Under the pieces are notes generated by a model. It had not been told where the DNA came from and did not search any database. It saw nothing but the letters and a program-made list of their open reading frames with translations. Of a DNA stretch of 5,213 nt, positions 4,383-5,213 are shown piece by piece. A program made the translations under genes and the position numbers. The stretch is from Candidatus Nealsonbacteria bacterium CG01_land_8_20_14_3_00_12 (GTDB taxonomy: Bacteria > Patescibacteriota > Minisyncoccia > Minisyncoccales > PETJ01), in NCBI GenBank assembly GCA_002781125.1, contig PETJ01000054.1:1-5213 (forward strand). The letters are read 5' to 3'. The number at the start of each line of letters is the position of its first letter. Within the stretch, counting starts at the first letter, position 1.

Positions 4383-5213
4383 ATGATTATTTTTCTTTAC
4401 GGACCCGATACTTATAGGTCAAGGCAGAAATTAAATGAGATAATTGAACATTATAAAAAAGTCCATAAAAGCGGGCTGAATTTAAAATACTTTGATGACG
4501 AGAATCTTAATTTTCAAGATTTTAAAGACGAGGTTCGGCAAACCTCAATGTTTGCTGAAAAAAAATTAATAATTTTGGCTGAGGCTTTTCCAAATTCGGA
4601 ATTTAAGGAGAAGTTTTTAAAGGGGGCAAAAATCTTTAGGGATGCTGAGGATGTAATTCTGTTTTATGAAACCGGTCAGATTCCTGAAAAGGATTCTTTA
4701 TTTGATTTTTTAATAAAGCAGGCTAAATGTCAGGAATTTAAACCCCTGGAGGGTCAAAGATTAAGAAACTGGATAAAAAAAGAATTTGAAAAATATCAAA
4801 CCGGAATTGAAAATAAGGCTTTAGATAAATTAATTGAATTTGTTGGTAGCAATCTCTGGCAGATGAGTAATGAAATAAGAAAACTAGTTAGTTACCGAGC
4901 CCCGCGCGCAGCGAGGCGAAGAGATAAATCTCTTCTTAACCTTCGCTCAGCTCCGCCTCGCTCGGTGGCCGAAGGTGGAAAAGAGAACGAAGTTCTCTTT
5001 GACCACAAATCGAAATATAAAAATATCGAAATTTCTAGCGGAGATATTGAACTTTTGGTGAAACCAAAAATTGAGACTGATATTTTTAAAACTATTGACG
5101 CCCTGGCTTTGAAAGATAAAAAACAGGCCTTGGGACTGATTCACAAACATTTAGAAAAAGGAGACTCGCCTTTATATCTTCTTTCTATGATTAATTTTCA
5201 GTTTCGGAATTTG
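4383..5213 (+). CDS. holA: DNA polymerase III delta subunit (HolA), 3' truncated
   Basis: The frame is open from ATG 4383 to the window edge (277 codons); family members usually run to about 330 residues, so some 50-60 are missing. Delta opens the beta sliding clamp within the clamp-loader complex. Recognisable parts are the N-terminal MIIFLYGPDTYR, the stretch VRQTSMFAEKKLIIL (51-65), the helix GSNLWQMSNEIRKLVSY ending at 171, and the domain III pattern IFKTIDALALKDKKQAL with PLYLLSMINFQFRNL at the end. Between Y171 and the conserved IEISSGDIELL (215-225) lie about 38 extra residues rich in Arg, Ala and Pro (about 172-209), encoded by an in-frame GC-rich repeat. Homologues usually have only a short linker here. 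The linker lies between domains, so the protein may well tolerate it. The GGAG eight bases before the start sits in a hairpin stem. The downstream half of domain III cannot be seen. Confidence 0.9.
   Translation, partial: MIIFLYGPDTYRSRQKLNEIIEHYKKVHKSGLNLKYFDDENLNFQDFKDEVRQTSMFAEKKLIILAEAFPNSEFKEKFLKGAKIFRDAEDVILFYETGQIPEKDSLFDFLIKQAKCQEFKPLEGQRLRNWIKKEFEKYQTGIENKALDKLIEFVGSNLWQMSNEIRKLVSYRAPRAARRRDKSLLNLRSAPPRSVAEGGKENEVLFDHKSKYKNIEISSGDIELLVKPKIETDIFKTIDALALKDKKQALGLIHKHLEKGDSPLYLLSMINFQFRNL
4894..5000 (+). repeat. GC-rich palindromic repeat, copy B, in frame within holA
   Basis: This block has several nested inverted repeats: ACCGAGC (4894-4900) with GCTCGGT (4960-4966); GCGAGGCG (4911-4918) with CGCCTCGC (4954-4961); GAAGAGA (4918-4924) with TCTCTTC (4929-4935); ACCTTCG (4939-4945) with CGAAGGT (4970-4976); and AAAGAGAAC (4980-4988) with GTTCTCTTT (4992-5000) around GAA. 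Read on the minus strand it is colinear with copy A: a nine-base-pair hairpin with TTC loop, three bases, ACCTTCG, then 12 bases (eight in copy A) and GGCGGAGCT. Copy B is therefore an inverted relative of copy A, with extra sequence at 4894-4948. It carries no stop codon in the holA frame. Exact edges are uncertain. Confidence 0.8.

Noticed and set aside
4329..5000. CRISPR array
   Set aside because: There are only two diverged, inverted copies of unequal length about 0.5 kb apart with a gene start between them; no regular repeat-spacer pattern and no cas genes.
4894..5009. holA as a frameshifted or broken pseudogene
   Set aside because: The frame is continuous through the insert, and conserved delta residues resume in the same frame on the far side.
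4947..5150. 67-codon minus-strand open frame overlapping the repeat
   Set aside because: It is opposite holA codons that match the delta family; the part over the repeat is low-complexity palindromic sequence.

Overview
The window is an AT-rich, Lys/Ile/Glu-rich stretch in which every credible gene lies on the + strand with very short gaps. Compact genes, few Shine-Dalgarno sequences, an Fpg of the 'HQK-LTGHLL' type and many small membrane proteins and lone receivers suggest an uncultivated bacterium of the Patescibacteria/CPR (Parcubacteria-like). This placement is inferred from sequence character and has not been tested phylogenetically. TGA works as a stop: the second receiver and fpg both end on TGA at the normal family length, so a TGA=Gly code is unlikely.

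Layout: 1-1035 is the 3' part of a PAS-HisKA-HATPase histidine kinase. Positions 1041-2072 hold three small membrane proteins, the last two of them diverged tandem paralogues. A stand-alone V4R-domain protein (2087-2629) and two single-domain response regulators (2648-3019 and 3089-3454) follow; the regulators are about 54% identical. They are separated by a 69-base gap holding a micro-ORF and a hairpin. Then come fpg/mutM (3456-4325), a repeat-filled spacer, and holA (4383 to the window end, 3' truncated), encoding the delta subunit of the DNA polymerase III clamp loader.

The first seven genes look like one signalling locus: kinase, membrane proteins, small-molecule-type V4R domain and two output-less receivers. 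None of the proteins has a DNA-binding domain, so any output is probably protein-protein. The fpg and holA genes are housekeeping DNA repair and replication genes, closely appended and perhaps co-transcribed.

The most notable structure is a GC-rich, hairpin-forming repeat family. One copy fills the fpg-holA spacer (4329-4380) and contains holA's likely ribosome binding site inside a stem. A second, inverted copy (4894-5000) sits in frame inside holA and adds about 38 Arg/Pro/Ala-rich residues between two conserved delta segments. A weaker relative may lie between the two receivers. The window has no RNA genes, CRISPR arrays or transposase genes that I can see, and no gene-free stretch over 300 bases.
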